A stretch of 64,000 bases of DNA from Nesterenkonia natronophila. GTDB taxonomy: Bacteria; Actinomycetota; Actinomycetes; Actinomycetales; Micrococcaceae. Position 1 is the stretch's first letter; each line of letters starts with the position of its first letter. Both the position numbers and the translations under genes were made by a program. The notes below the pieces were generated by a model. That model saw only the letters and a program-made list of their open reading frames with translations. It did not search any database and was not told the DNA's origin. Location: the NCBI RefSeq assembly GCF_003595215.1, contig NZ_QYZP01000001.1:310001-374000 (forward strand). The letters are read 5' to 3'. Of this stretch, positions 1-8,676 are shown in pieces.

Positions 1-1043
1 TCGACACTGACTTGGACTCCGCCCTTGAGAAGCTGATGTCGGCCAAGCGGCAGAAGCAGCCCCTCTCAGTGGGCTACGTCGGCAACGCCGCCGAAGTCTT
101 CGAGGAGCTGCTGCGCCGCCACCATGCCGGTGATATTGAGGTCGACATTGTCACGGATCAGACCTCAGCCCACGATCCTCTCGCCTACCTGCCGGTGGAG
201 TACACCATTGACGAATGGGAGTCTGAGGCGGCAGCCGATCCCCAAGGATTCACCAAGAAGGCCCAGGAGTCGATGGCCCGTCAAGTGCAAGCGATGGTGG
301 AGTTCCAGGACGCCGGAGCTGAGGTGTTCGACTATGGCAACTCCATCCGCGATGAGGCTCGAACTGCAGGTTACTCCAGAGCCTTCGAGTTCCCCGGATT
401 CGTTCCGGCCTATATCCGTCCGCTGTTCTGTGAGGGCCTTGGGCCTTTCCGATGGGTCGCCCTCTCTGGTGACCCTGAGGATATCCGCGTCACCGATCAG
501 GCCATCAAGGACCTCTTCCCGGAGAACACCCATCTGCACACCTGGATCGACGCCGCCCGAGAGCACGTGGAATTCGAGGGACTCCCCGCTCGAATCTGTT
601 GGTTGGGCTACGGCGAGCGTCACCAGGCTGGGCTGCTGTTGAACCAACTGGTCGCCGAAGGCAAGGTCAAAGCCCCAATCGTAATCGGCCGCGACCACTT
701 GGACTCCGGTTCAGTGGCCTCCCCCTACCGGGAGACCGAAGCAATGCTGGACGGTTCTGATGCCATCGCGGACTGGCCTCTGCTCAACGCGCTCACTGCC
801 GCCAGCTCTGGAGCTACCTGGGTCTCGATCCACCACGGCGGCGGGGTGGGCATCGGGCGTTCCATCCACGCCGGACAAGTAGGTGTGGCTGATGGTACCG
901 ATCTGGCGGCAGCAAAGTTGGAGGCGCTGCTGACCAATGACCCGGCGATGGGAATCTTCCGCCATGTCGACGCCGGCTATGAGAAGGCCCAAGAGGTCGC
1001 CGTGAACCGCGGCGTACAAGTACCCATGAACCCCAAGGGTTGA
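1..1043 (+). CDS. hutU: Urocanate hydratase (urocanase), C-terminal part, 5' end cut by window
   Basis: Second enzyme of histidine breakdown: converts urocanate to 4-imidazolone-5-propionate in the cytoplasm, using a tightly bound NAD+. The reading frame is open from base 3, so the true start lies upstream; about 346 C-terminal residues of a protein usually near 560 are present. The [17 protein letters not shown] segment and the urocanase signature ([10 protein letters not shown], near bases 573-602, with Glu where the family usually has Gln) are clear. The glycine-rich [10 protein letters not shown] segment near base 830 is also typical. It is first of four co-directional hut genes; 40 bp separate it from the transporter. 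The assignment is firm. Start, promoter and N-terminal NAD-binding part are outside the window. Confidence 0.97.
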   Translation, partial: DTDLDSALEKLMSAKRQKQPLSVGYVGNAAEVFEELLRRHHAGDIEVDIVTDQTSAHDPLAYLPVEYTIDEWESEAAADPQGFTKKAQESMARQVQAMVEFQDAGAEVFDYGNSIRDEARTAGYSRAFEFPGFVPAYIRPLFCEGLGPFRWVALSGDPEDIRVTDQAIKDLFPENTHLHTWIDAAREHVEFEGLPARICWLGYGERHQAGLLLNQLVAEGKVKAPIVIGRDHLDSGSVASPYRETEAMLDGSDAIADWPLLNALTAASSGATWVSIHHGGGVGIGRSIHAGQVGVADGTDLAAAKLEALLTNDPAMGIFRHVDAGYEKAQEVAVNRGVQVPMNPKG

Positions 1044-1083
1044 GTTCCGCAACTCTGACAACATTCTTTGCCAGGAGAAGTGT

Positions 1084-2475
1084 ATGAGCAGAAGCGCCAG
1101 CAGCCCAGACCAAGCCGAGCAGCCTCACACTAACCGCGATCCTGAAGAGACCGGCTACGCGCAGCAGAATCGGCCGAGACCCCGAGGCACCTGGAGATTC
1201 TTCCTCTACTCCGGAATTGGGATCTTCATGTTCTTTGTGCCGATCCGCATCGGTGACGACACCACGATCCCGCTGGATCACTTGGTCAACTGGATCCGGG
1301 ACCTTCTCGGCGACGCCGCGCCCTGGGTGGTGTTAGTCATCATTGCTGGTGGTGCTGTCTATCCCTTTGCCACCGGCCGCTGGCGACGCAACACCACATA
1401 CCTGATCTTCGCGGTGCTGAACGTGGTGGGCCTAGCGGCTGCGGTGATGCTCGTGTTCGGCTTCGGACCAGCATTTCTCTTCAATCCCGACCTTGGACCG
1501 TTCCTGTACGACTCGTTAGTGATACAGGTTGGGCTGATTGTGCCCATCGGAGCAATCTTCCTGGCCCTACTGGTCGGTTATGGGCTCATGGAGTGGATCG
1601 GCGTAATGGTCCAACCGTTGATGCGTCCACTGTTCAAAACTCCCGGCCGCTCCGCTGTGGACGCCGTGGCCTCATTCGTAGGCAGCTACGCACTGGGCCT
1701 GCTGATCACCAACCGCCTGTATCGAAACGGCGGCTACACCGGACGCGAGGCCGCAATCATCGCCACTGGCTTCTCCACTGTCTCGGCCACATTCATGGTG
1801 ATCGTGGCGCGCACCTTGGAGATCATGCACCTGTGGCTCTGGTACTTCGCGCTCACCCTTGTGGTCACCTACGCAGTTACAGCTATCATCACCCGGCTGC
1901 CTCCACTGACCAGGATCACGGATGAGTGCTTCCCCGGCACAACCCACCGGCCGGAACAGTCGCCGCGGGGCGGTCGGTTCCAGGCCGCCTGGCGCGCGGC
2001 TGGTGAGACCCTCCAAGGCGCCCCCAGCCTGCCACGGAACCTCTATACCACTGTGCGCGACGGTCTGATCATGGTCATGCAGATCTTGCCGTCGATCATG
2101 TCCGTGGGACTGATCGCTCTCTCGGTGGCCATGTTCACTCCGATCTTTGAGTGGATCGGATACCTGTTCTATCCCTTCACCTGGCTTCTGCAGATCCCGG
2201 AGCCGCAGCTTGCTGCCACTGCCTCAGCGCTAGGTGTGGCTGAGATGTTCCTGCCGGCGACCCTAGTGGCTGGGGCGGAGTCTGAGGTACTGCGCCTGGT
2301 CATCGCTGTTATCTGCGTCTCTGCAGTCATCTTCTTCTCCGCTGTCGTTCCATCCATTCTGGCCACTGACATCCCGCTGAAGGTATGGCAGCTTGTCGTC
2401 ATTTGGGCTCAGCGGGTGATCCTGTCACTGATCATTGTTGCCCCGCTAGCACACCTGATTGTCTGGATTACCTGA
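1084..2475 (+). CDS. YjiH-family membrane protein with nucleoside-recognition (Gate) domains; candidate transporter of the hut operon
   Basis: A 463-residue integral membrane protein. After a hydrophilic head of about 35 residues there are roughly ten hydrophobic segments, with the two-half Gate-domain arrangement of YjiH-like proteins (GSYALGLLITNRLY and the later GVAEMFLPATLVAG segment). A good ribosome site (AGGAG) lies eight bases before ATG 1084. It sits between hutU and hutI, all on one strand and closely spaced, so it is almost certainly co-transcribed with histidine-degradation genes. From position I infer that it moves histidine, urocanate or a related compound. The family itself has no well-defined substrate, so this role is inference only. 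It is not a member of the usual HutT/HutM amino-acid permease families as far as I can see. Confidence 0.85.
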   Translation: MSRSASSPDQAEQPHTNRDPEETGYAQQNRPRPRGTWRFFLYSGIGIFMFFVPIRIGDDTTIPLDHLVNWIRDLLGDAAPWVVLVIIAGGAVYPFATGRWRRNTTYLIFAVLNVVGLAAAVMLVFGFGPAFLFNPDLGPFLYDSLVIQVGLIVPIGAIFLALLVGYGLMEWIGVMVQPLMRPLFKTPGRSAVDAVASFVGSYALGLLITNRLYRNGGYTGREAAIIATGFSTVSATFMVIVARTLEIMHLWLWYFALTLVVTYAVTAIITRLPPLTRITDECFPGTTHRPEQSPRGGRFQAAWRAAGETLQGAPSLPRNLYTTVRDGLIMVMQILPSIMSVGLIALSVAMFTPIFEWIGYLFYPFTWLLQIPEPQLAATASALGVAEMFLPATLVAGAESEVLRLVIAVICVSAVIFFSAVVPSILATDIPLKVWQLVVIWAQRVILSLIIVAPLAHLIVWIT

Positions 2476-2528
2476 GCGGCCAATGACCGTCGTCTACTGC
2501 TGGACCCACGCTGAAGAAGGAGCACCTA

Positions 2529-3716
2529 GTGACAACCACCCTGATCACCAACATCGGCGAGCTGAGGACTGTCGACCCCGAGCAGCGGGTGATCCGAGAC
2601 GGCGCGGTAGTCATTGACCGTGAACAGATCGCCTGGGTCGGTCCGGCCGTTCATGCGCCCGCGGCCGACAAGCGGTTCGACGCCGCAGGAAGGGCACTGC
2701 TGCCCGGTTGGGTGGATTCACACACCCACCTGGTATTTGCCGGGGACCGCAGTGCCGAGTTTGAGGCTCGCATGGCGGGTCAGTCCTACGCCGCCGGTGG
2801 GATCAACGTGACCACAGAAGCTACCAGGAATGCCTCGGACGCAGAGCTCGCTGATCTCATCCGGCAGCGAGTTGCCGAGGCTGTTGCCGGGGGCACCACT
2901 TACCTGGAGACGAAGACCGGCTATGGGCTCGGCGTTGAGGAGGAGGCCCGGCATGCCCGGTTGGCCGCCGACTATGTCGACACCGCTACTTTTCTGGGGG
3001 CGCATCTGGTGCCGAAAGGGGTTGATGCGGCTGCCTACATCGACTCGGTCACCGGACCCATGTTGGAGGCCGCGCTGCCCTATGTGGACTGGGCAGACGT
3101 CTTCTGCGAGACGGGCGCCTTCTCCGAGGAGCAGTCGCGCACGGTGCTGCGGGCCTGTGCTGAAGCCGGGCTGGGTCTGCGCGTTCACGGCAACCAGCTG
3201 GGGCAGGGACCCGGCGTGAGATTGGCCGCCGAGATGGGAGCGGCCAGCGTCGACCACGTCAACCACCTCAGCGAGGATGACGTTGCCGCGTTAGGCGCCA
3301 CCTGGGCCGAATGGGACAGCGCCACCGCCTCCGGTACGCCCGGAACCGTAGCCACCTGCTTGCCTGCGTGTGACCTCTCCACTCGGCAACCGCTGGCTCC
3401 GGCCCGCCGGCTCCTAGATGCCGGGGTGGAGGTTGCGTTGGCCTCAAACTGCAATCCAGGCACCAGCTATACCTCCTCGATGAACTTCAACGTCTCCACA
3501 GCGGTGCTCCAAATGCACATGAGCCTGAGTGAAGCCGTACGTGCCGCCACGCTTGGGGGTGCATTGGCCCTGCGTGCACAGGAATGGGTCGGCTCCATCG
3601 AGGTCGGCAAGCGAGCTGACCTGCATCTGCTTAACGCCCCGGCTGCCATCCACTTGGCCTACCGGCCCGGCATGCCTATGACCGCCGCAGTCTGGCGCGC
3701 CGGCCGTAGGGGCTGA
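2529..3716 (+). CDS. hutI: Imidazolonepropionase
   Basis: Third step of histidine degradation: hydrolyses 4-imidazolone-5-propionate to N-formimino-L-glutamate. It is a 395-residue metal-dependent amidohydrolase of normal length. Visible parts are the N-terminal beta segment, the metal-binding HTH pair in WVDSHTHLVFAGDR (about residue 65), VHGNQLG (about 220) and DHVNHLSEDD. The late ASNCNPGTSYTSS segment (near base 3445) carries Asn where I expect the catalytic or metal-binding Asp of this family; see findings. The GTG start at 2529 is preceded by GAAGGAG. The gene lies 53 bp after the transporter and 41 bp before hutH. Identity is firm; activity depends on whether the Asn is tolerated. Confidence 0.95.
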   Translation: MTTTLITNIGELRTVDPEQRVIRDGAVVIDREQIAWVGPAVHAPAADKRFDAAGRALLPGWVDSHTHLVFAGDRSAEFEARMAGQSYAAGGINVTTEATRNASDAELADLIRQRVAEAVAGGTTYLETKTGYGLGVEEEARHARLAADYVDTATFLGAHLVPKGVDAAAYIDSVTGPMLEAALPYVDWADVFCETGAFSEEQSRTVLRACAEAGLGLRVHGNQLGQGPGVRLAAEMGAASVDHVNHLSEDDVAALGATWAEWDSATASGTPGTVATCLPACDLSTRQPLAPARRLLDAGVEVALASNCNPGTSYTSSMNFNVSTAVLQMHMSLSEAVRAATLGGALALRAQEWVGSIEVGKRADLHLLNAPAAIHLAYRPGMPMTAAVWRAGRRG

Positions 3717-3757
3717 ATCCCCTCTGACTCAGTGAAACCCCACAGAAAAGGACAACT

Positions 3758-5323
3758 ATGACCACCGTCGCCCTTGATCCCGACACGCTGAGCCTGACAG
3801 ATGTGATTGCCGTTGCCCGGGATGACGCAGAGGTGATTCTGACAGCTGAGAGCATGCAGCGCGTCGCACGCTGCAGGTTTTCAGTGGAACAGCTGGCTGG
3901 GGCGCAGCGCCCGGTCTACGGTGTCTCCACCGGATTCGGGGCACTGGCTCAGCGTCACATCCCGCACGCTCTGCGCGCCCAGCTGCAGAAGTCGCTGATC
4001 CGGTCCCATGCCGCCGGGATGGGGGAGCCGGTGGAGCGTGAGGTGGTTCGCGCCCTGATGCTGCTTCGCGCCAGGACCTTGGCCACCGGCCGAACAGGGG
4101 TCCGCCCGGAAGTTTTGACCACCTACGTGGAGATCCTCAACGCCGGAATCACCCCGGTGGTCTACGAATATGGTTCGCTGGGCTGCTCTGGAGATCTTGC
4201 GCCTTTGGCTGCCTGTGCGCTGGTCCTGATGGGGGAGGGTGAAGTCCTCGACTCCAGCGGTCGGGTCACTGACTCTGCGGAGGCACTCGCCGCTGCCGGG
4301 ATCACCCCGGTAGAACTTGCGGAGAAGGAGGGGTTGGCACTGACCAACGGCACCGACGGGATGCTGGGCATGCTCCTGCTGGCCCTGGCTGACCTTGAGA
4401 ACCTGCTGACGGCAGCCGACCTTTCAGCGGCGATGAGCGTTGAAGCTCTCCACGGCACGGGCCAAGTCTTTCTGCCCGAACTCTTCCACCCACTGCGACC
4501 GCACCCCGGTCAGACCCTCAGTGCGGCCAATATGCTGACCGCACTGAAGGACTCCCCGATCGTCGCCTCGCACCAGGATTCTGATCACCTGGTGCAGGAT
4601 GCCTACTCGCTGCGCTGCGCCCCGCAGGTCACTGGCGCTGCCCGTGATGCATTAGAGTTCGCCCACCAGGTCGCCAGCCGGGAGCTCAGAGCCTCCATCG
4701 ACAACCCTGTGGTGCTGGACTCAGGAATGGTTTCCTCCAACGGAAACTTCCACGGCGCGCCGCTGGCTCACGCCTTGGACCTTCTGGCCATTGTGTCTGC
4801 CGACGTCGCCTCCATCGCCGAGCGACGCACTGACCGGATGATGGACGTTCACCGCAGCCAGGGGCTGCCGCCGTTTCTGGCCGACGACGCCGGCGTCGAT
4901 TCTGGGCTGATGATCGCCCACTACACTCAGGCCGCCATGGTTGCGGAAAGCAAACGGCTGGCTGCCCCCGCCAGTGTGGACTCTATCCCCAGCTCTGCGA
5001 TGCAAGAGGATCACGTCTCCATGGGGTGGGGTGCTGCCCGGAAGCTGCGTCGTTCGTTGAGCAGCCTGACCTCAGTGCTTGCAGTGGAGCTCTATGCGGC
5101 CGCCTGGGCTATTGAGCTTCGCGAGGAGCCCGGATCCCCGGTCACAACCGCCGTGGTGCAGCAGCTCCGCACCCGCGTGCCGGGCCCCGGACCGGACCGC
5201 TTCCTCTCACCTGAACTGGCTGCTGTCACCGAGCTGACCGCCGACGGGTCGGTGGTTGCCGCAGCTGAAGCTTTAGCTTCAATGGAGCACACCCTCCCGA
5301 TTGAGGCTGCGGGGCCGAGTTGA
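3758..5323 (+). CDS. hutH: Histidine ammonia-lyase (histidase)
   Basis: First step of histidine use: non-oxidative removal of ammonia from L-histidine to give urocanate, via the self-made MIO cofactor. It has 521 residues, normal for the family. The MIO triad is in EYGSLGCSGDLAPLA (near base 4170): here Cys-Ser-Gly instead of the common Ala-Ser-Gly. I recall the same CSG form in Streptomyces histidases, so it is not a defect. Other conserved blocks are YGVSTGFGAL, NGTDGMLGM, QDSDHLVQDAYSLRCAPQ and SSAMQEDHVSMGW. ATG 3758 is preceded by AAAGGA. It is the last gene of the visible hut operon and is followed about 70 bp later by a strong hairpin. With hutU and hutI it covers three of the four standard steps; the formiminoglutamate step is not in the window. 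Confidence 0.97.
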   Translation: MTTVALDPDTLSLTDVIAVARDDAEVILTAESMQRVARCRFSVEQLAGAQRPVYGVSTGFGALAQRHIPHALRAQLQKSLIRSHAAGMGEPVEREVVRALMLLRARTLATGRTGVRPEVLTTYVEILNAGITPVVYEYGSLGCSGDLAPLAACALVLMGEGEVLDSSGRVTDSAEALAAAGITPVELAEKEGLALTNGTDGMLGMLLLALADLENLLTAADLSAAMSVEALHGTGQVFLPELFHPLRPHPGQTLSAANMLTALKDSPIVASHQDSDHLVQDAYSLRCAPQVTGAARDALEFAHQVASRELRASIDNPVVLDSGMVSSNGNFHGAPLAHALDLLAIVSADVASIAERRTDRMMDVHRSQGLPPFLADDAGVDSGLMIAHYTQAAMVAESKRLAAPASVDSIPSSAMQEDHVSMGWGAARKLRRSLSSLTSVLAVELYAAAWAIELREEPGSPVTTAVVQQLRTRVPGPGPDRFLSPELAAVTELTADGSVVAAAEALASMEHTLPIEAAGPS

Positions 5324-5390
5324 GGCGCCACGAGCGAGCTGCTGAAAGCGTTAGTCATATCGGTTCTGGTGCTGGTTGTCACACACACGT

Positions 5391-5440
5391 CCTCCTGCCC
5401 GCCCAGACGACTCAGACGGGCTGCGTTGGGCGGCAGGAGG
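5391..5440 (+). terminator. Hairpin after the hut operon
   Basis: Left arm 5391-5405 and right arm 5427-5440 pair over 14 bp with a single bulged C, enclosing a loop of about 21 nt. It lies 67 bp past the hutH stop in a gene-free gap (5324-5642). There is no obvious T-run, as is common for actinobacterial hairpin terminators. Nothing else was recognised in this gap. Confidence 0.6.
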
Positions 5441-5642
5441 TGACCCCGCTGAGCCGCCGAAGAATCTGACGGTTTCCGATCGCCGTGCTCGTGGTCAGCA
5501 GCAAGGTTGCTGGCAGAGCACAGACGACTCCCTGGACGCCGCAATATGACTGGCCGGGTGCGGAAACGCCTATACCTCGGTGCCCATGCCAGCTAGGCGG
5601 TCGCTAGTCCGGGCCGACGAGCGGTGCAGGGCATCCTGCGCG

Positions 5643-5864
5643 TCAGACGAATCGCATAATCCGATTCAGCATGTCGACGCTGGGGTAGAGGTCAGCATTG
5701 ACCCGGTCCATGAGCATCTCTACGTATGCCGGCAACTCGTCCGGCACCAGCAGAGACTCGATCTTATCGAGCATGGTCACAGACGGATAAGGCTCTGCCT
5801 CGATTCTGTCCAGCAATTGTTGGACAAGGGTCGAACGAAGGTCGTTCAGCTCAGCGGTGGGCAT
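5643..5864 (-). CDS. Small hypothetical protein with an internal repeat
   Basis: A 73-residue protein of unknown function. It consists of two related units: LLDRIEAEPYPSVTMLDKI (about residues 18-36) and LMDRVNADLYPSVDMLNRI (about 51-69), joined by a short linker with SLLVPDEL. The shared core is L-x-D-R-(I/V)-x-A-(E/D)-x-YPSV-x-ML-(D/N)-(K/R)-I, which looks helical and amphipathic. A very good ribosome site (TAGGAGATCGAC) precedes ATG 5864, and high GC at third positions supports real coding. It lies alone on the minus strand between the hut operon and the lipoprotein gene. I do not recognise the family. The repeat could form a helical hairpin or a protein-binding module, but that is inference. 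Confidence 0.65.
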   Translation of the reverse strand: MPTAELNDLRSTLVQQLLDRIEAEPYPSVTMLDKIESLLVPDELPAYVEMLMDRVNADLYPSVDMLNRIMRFV

Positions 5865-6072
5865 GTCGATCTCCTAACGCGCGCGGATCATCCTCTCTGT
5901 CACTCGTCATGCTATATCCACGGGGCGAACGCCGTCGAGGTTCGTCGACCGAACGGTCCCAGATCGGGGAGGGGGTGCTAATCGTCTGCGCGGGGAACAA
6001 GAACGTTGCCCTTAGTCTGCTGGAGGGCCATCAGACGAGTCGGCAAAACCTGAGGGACCGAACTCCAGAGGG

Positions 6073-6996
6073 TTAGTTCTCGTGGATGATGTCGAAGCCC
6101 TCGCCACCGTCGGTGCTGTGCAGAATGCTCCCCCCAACAGCGGCCCATACTTCGTCCTGGTCCACAGCGTGGAGCGCCTCAGGGTGGCCCTCCACACCCG
6201 CATGGACCTCCCCGACGTGTTCCCAGGTGACGCCGTTGTCCTCACTTCGGTGTACCCCGGCATCGGGATCGAGTGCGAAGATCGTTCCGTCCGGGGCCCA
6301 ATCCACATGGTGAAGGATCGGAGCGTCAGCCTTAGTAGTGAAACTTTGTCCCCCGTCGGTGCTGATGACTGGACCACTCTCGGTGGTACCCAACACGGTG
6401 TCGGCATCGCGAGGATCTATGGCGAGGCTTGCCATCGCAGGCGCACCCGAACTCTGCCAGGTTTGGCCGGCATCGTCACTGATCAGCAACTCTTGCCCTG
6501 AGGCGGCATCCACCCCGTAAACGCGGTCTCCCATCGCATCCAGCGCATGGAAGTCTGCTTCACCGCTCAGTGAGACCTCCTCCCACGTGGCACCTCCGTC
6601 CGCGGAGGAAATCAACCCCAGGTTGGCTGGAGCGTCCTGCCCTTCGCCCGGGTGGCCGCTGGCCAGCAGCATGTCCTCATCTACCACCGTGAAGCCCATG
6701 AAATCCTGGACCTCGGAGACGCGGCGGGGCCCATCATCGTGAAGCTTAAACAAGCCGTAGTGGCTGGCGATCATCAGCGAACCATCGGAAGGGTCGACGT
6801 CCAAACCATGTACATGCTCCAGGTTCTCACCCTCCCCGCCCTCCGATGGACCTGCCGGATCGGCACTGTCGGTTTCAGCACCGCACGAGGTAAGCGCGAG
6901 AGTCGAGACGGCGACTAGCGTCACTGCCCGCGCACCCGACCAACCTGTTGGGTTCCACAAAGATGCGGGCCTCCGGCCGGGTGCTTTGCTGCTCAT
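6073..6996 (-). CDS. Secreted lipoprotein with Asp-box (BNR/sialidase-type) repeats, F510_1955-like
   Basis: About 307 residues. A basic head, a hydrophobic stretch and the lipobox LALTSC predict export and lipid anchoring on the outer face of the membrane. After a Ser/Glu/Gly linker comes HVHGLDVDPSDG and a series of Asp-box turns (SADGGATW, SDDAGQTW, STDGGQSF, SEDNGVTW, STDGGEGF), the mark of a beta-propeller. I recall the HVHGL opening from proteins annotated F510_1955-family glycosyl hydrolase, but no sialidase active-site set is evident, so the enzyme activity is unproven. I chose ATG 6996 because GGAGGAG precedes it; the frame runs 12 codons further upstream to 7032. It stands alone, with the hypothetical small gene downstream and a gene-poor stretch upstream. 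Confidence 0.8.
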   Translation of the reverse strand: MSSKAPGRRPASLWNPTGWSGARAVTLVAVSTLALTSCGAETDSADPAGPSEGGEGENLEHVHGLDVDPSDGSLMIASHYGLFKLHDDGPRRVSEVQDFMGFTVVDEDMLLASGHPGEGQDAPANLGLISSADGGATWEEVSLSGEADFHALDAMGDRVYGVDAASGQELLISDDAGQTWQSSGAPAMASLAIDPRDADTVLGTTESGPVISTDGGQSFTTKADAPILHHVDWAPDGTIFALDPDAGVHRSEDNGVTWEHVGEVHAGVEGHPEALHAVDQDEVWAAVGGSILHSTDGGEGFDIIHEN

Positions 6997-7277
6997 GATC
7001 AGCTCCTCCATCTGGGGACGTCCGATCCCCAATTCTATGCAGCGTAGAAAACACCATCCACTTCCAGGCTGATTGACTGATCAGCAGTCTCCGGGCCCGC
7101 GCCCTCTCTGACGGTGCGGCTGAACTAACTGTTAGAAGGAACGCGGACGCACACGAAACAAGCCTAGCGTCACTCAAGACTCAACAATTGCGGAGACTGA
7201 GATGCGGGTGCCACGAAACTAAAAATACGACGCGAAGTCCTAGAACCCACAACAAGTGTAGAATCCCGCGGATCTTG

Positions 7278-7547
7278 TCACACGCGATAGCCGCTGACAT
7301 GGGGAGTGACATTTCGTTGAGACGCGGTCTGTCTCACGAACTTGTCGTAATCCTTAGAGATGTTGGCGCCGGTCCCGAGTTCGGAGATCGGATTTGTCCA
7401 GCCGGGGACCAATTCGAGCATGACGAAACAGTGGACCTCGCCATCACGAAGGAAGATCTAGGCACTCATGGGCAAGGCGCAAAGAACCGGGTTGAAGGCC
7501 TCGGGATCGTCGTCATTGCTTTCCTGGGCACTGACGAAGGGATCTCC
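7278..7547 (-). pseudogene. Possible decayed coding remnant inside a 593-bp gene-poor gap
   Basis: The gap 7033-7625 has no convincing intact gene. On the minus strand one frame stays open from 7547 to the stop at 7278-7280 except for a single TAG at 7458-7460. The part after the TAG reads like real protein (GEVHCFVMLELVPGW, NPISELGTGANISKDYDKF, NVTPHVSGYRV) with high-GC third positions. I do not recognise the family. It may be the tail of a gene broken by rearrangement, which would fit the neighbouring truncated restriction gene. It could also be chance. Confidence 0.35.
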
Positions 7548-7625
7548 TCACCCGAACGCTCGCTCTTCTCGCTAGGTTCCCTGTTCTCAAGGGACCTTCG
7601 GCAACGATTTCACCGGGTCAGCAAC

Positions 7626-8549
7626 CTAGCTGTTCTCGTAGGAGCGCAACGTCAGCCCTTCCACGGTCTCCCACGGCGTCGCTGAAGTGACTCGGAGCTC
7701 GAGGTCGCCCGTGCCGAAATGCCCGATGTTTCTGACGTCTCGGGTGAATCCCTCCGTGAGTTCCACGCTTGGGGGATGGACTTTCAGGTAGATCAGCAAG
7801 TTGCCGCTACTGGGGTGGACCTCCACGCAGGCGAAGTTCTTTATCCGCCGGAAGGCGAAGTAATTGTGCCGAATGTTCTTCACGACGTCATCGCCTAAGC
7901 TCAACGCATATGCCTCGTACTTTTCATAGAGCCGTTGGATGTCCGGGGACGCTCTGCTTAGCAGGTCCGATACGCTGCTTCCGCGTGCCGTGTTGGGCTT
8001 TGTGACGGCGGGGATGGTGTTGTGTGCTGTGGCCGTCTGCTCTGTCGATGTGGTGGTCACCAGCTCGATGCTGATCAGGTCGGAGTTGAAGTCTCGGTAG
8101 CGAACCAGTTCCACGTTGCGGTCAATCTGCCTGACGGCGTACTCGTCGTAGCGGGTGAAGTCGTTGGCCACGCAGATCAATCGGGGGGCTTCCCAATCCA
8201 CCTGGTCCGAGGCGTCAGGCCCTAGTTTCTGAGCGACGATTTTCTCGAAGTCTCCGCGGTGATCGACCAACCAGTCCAAATAGAACAGTCCCTGGTTGAT
8301 GACGTTCTCGTTTGTGCTGCGCTTGTACTCAAAAATGACGGGTGAGTTGTTTTCGTCTAAACCCAACGAGTCAATTCGGCCCCTGTGAATTTTTCCTGTT
8401 GAGTGCTCACTGGCCAGGAAGCGGACACCAAACATTGCCTCCATGTTGCTCTCGATTAGTTGCTGGAGGTGCTTTTCGAGCACGACTGCTCGTGAGGGTA
8501 GCTCTGAAACTGCGCCGTCGGAGATTCTGAAAAGCTTAAGATCCGCCAT
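7626..8549 (-). CDS. DUF5655 protein with N-terminal DUF91/NucS-like nuclease domain
   Basis: A 307-residue protein. The N-terminal half looks like a PD-(D/E)xK nuclease fold: RGRIDSLGLDENNSPVIFEYKRS (in pieces: Asp of GRIDSLG, then the E-x-K of FEYK near residue 75) followed by INQGLFYLDWLVDHR. A low-complexity Thr/Ala linker (about 170-190) leads to a C-terminal DUF5655 domain (from LYEKYEAYALSLGD through FAFRRIKNFACVEV to the end). Proteins of this layout occur often in defence and mobile regions, and the neighbour here is a broken restriction gene. Function is unproven; DNA or RNA cleavage is a family-level inference. There is no good Shine-Dalgarno before ATG 8549. The gene lies in the accessory strip between hut and clpB. 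Confidence 0.75.
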   Translation of the reverse strand: MADLKLFRISDGAVSELPSRAVVLEKHLQQLIESNMEAMFGVRFLASEHSTGKIHRGRIDSLGLDENNSPVIFEYKRSTNENVINQGLFYLDWLVDHRGDFEKIVAQKLGPDASDQVDWEAPRLICVANDFTRYDEYAVRQIDRNVELVRYRDFNSDLISIELVTTTSTEQTATAHNTIPAVTKPNTARGSSVSDLLSRASPDIQRLYEKYEAYALSLGDDVVKNIRHNYFAFRRIKNFACVEVHPSSGNLLIYLKVHPPSVELTEGFTRDVRNIGHFGTGDLELRVTSATPWETVEGLTLRSYENS

Positions 8550-8676
8550 GATGCAAGTTTGTCAGACGTGAACGTGCACCTCACCAAAGGCGCTACGGCG
8601 CTGGACCAATGACATCGCAAGGGTCCGCAGCATAGCACTCTGCGTAGACCAGAGTCTCCATCAAGCCCAGGGCGGT

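Noticed and set aside
4165..4185. HutH MIO triad CSG instead of ASG as a defect
   Set aside because: I recall Streptomyces histidases with the same CSG, so it is a normal actinobacterial form.
7188..7685. 165-codon plus-strand frame in the gene-poor gap
   Set aside because: Cys/Arg-rich start, no ribosome site, overlaps the DUF5655 gene; the opposite strand reads more like protein.
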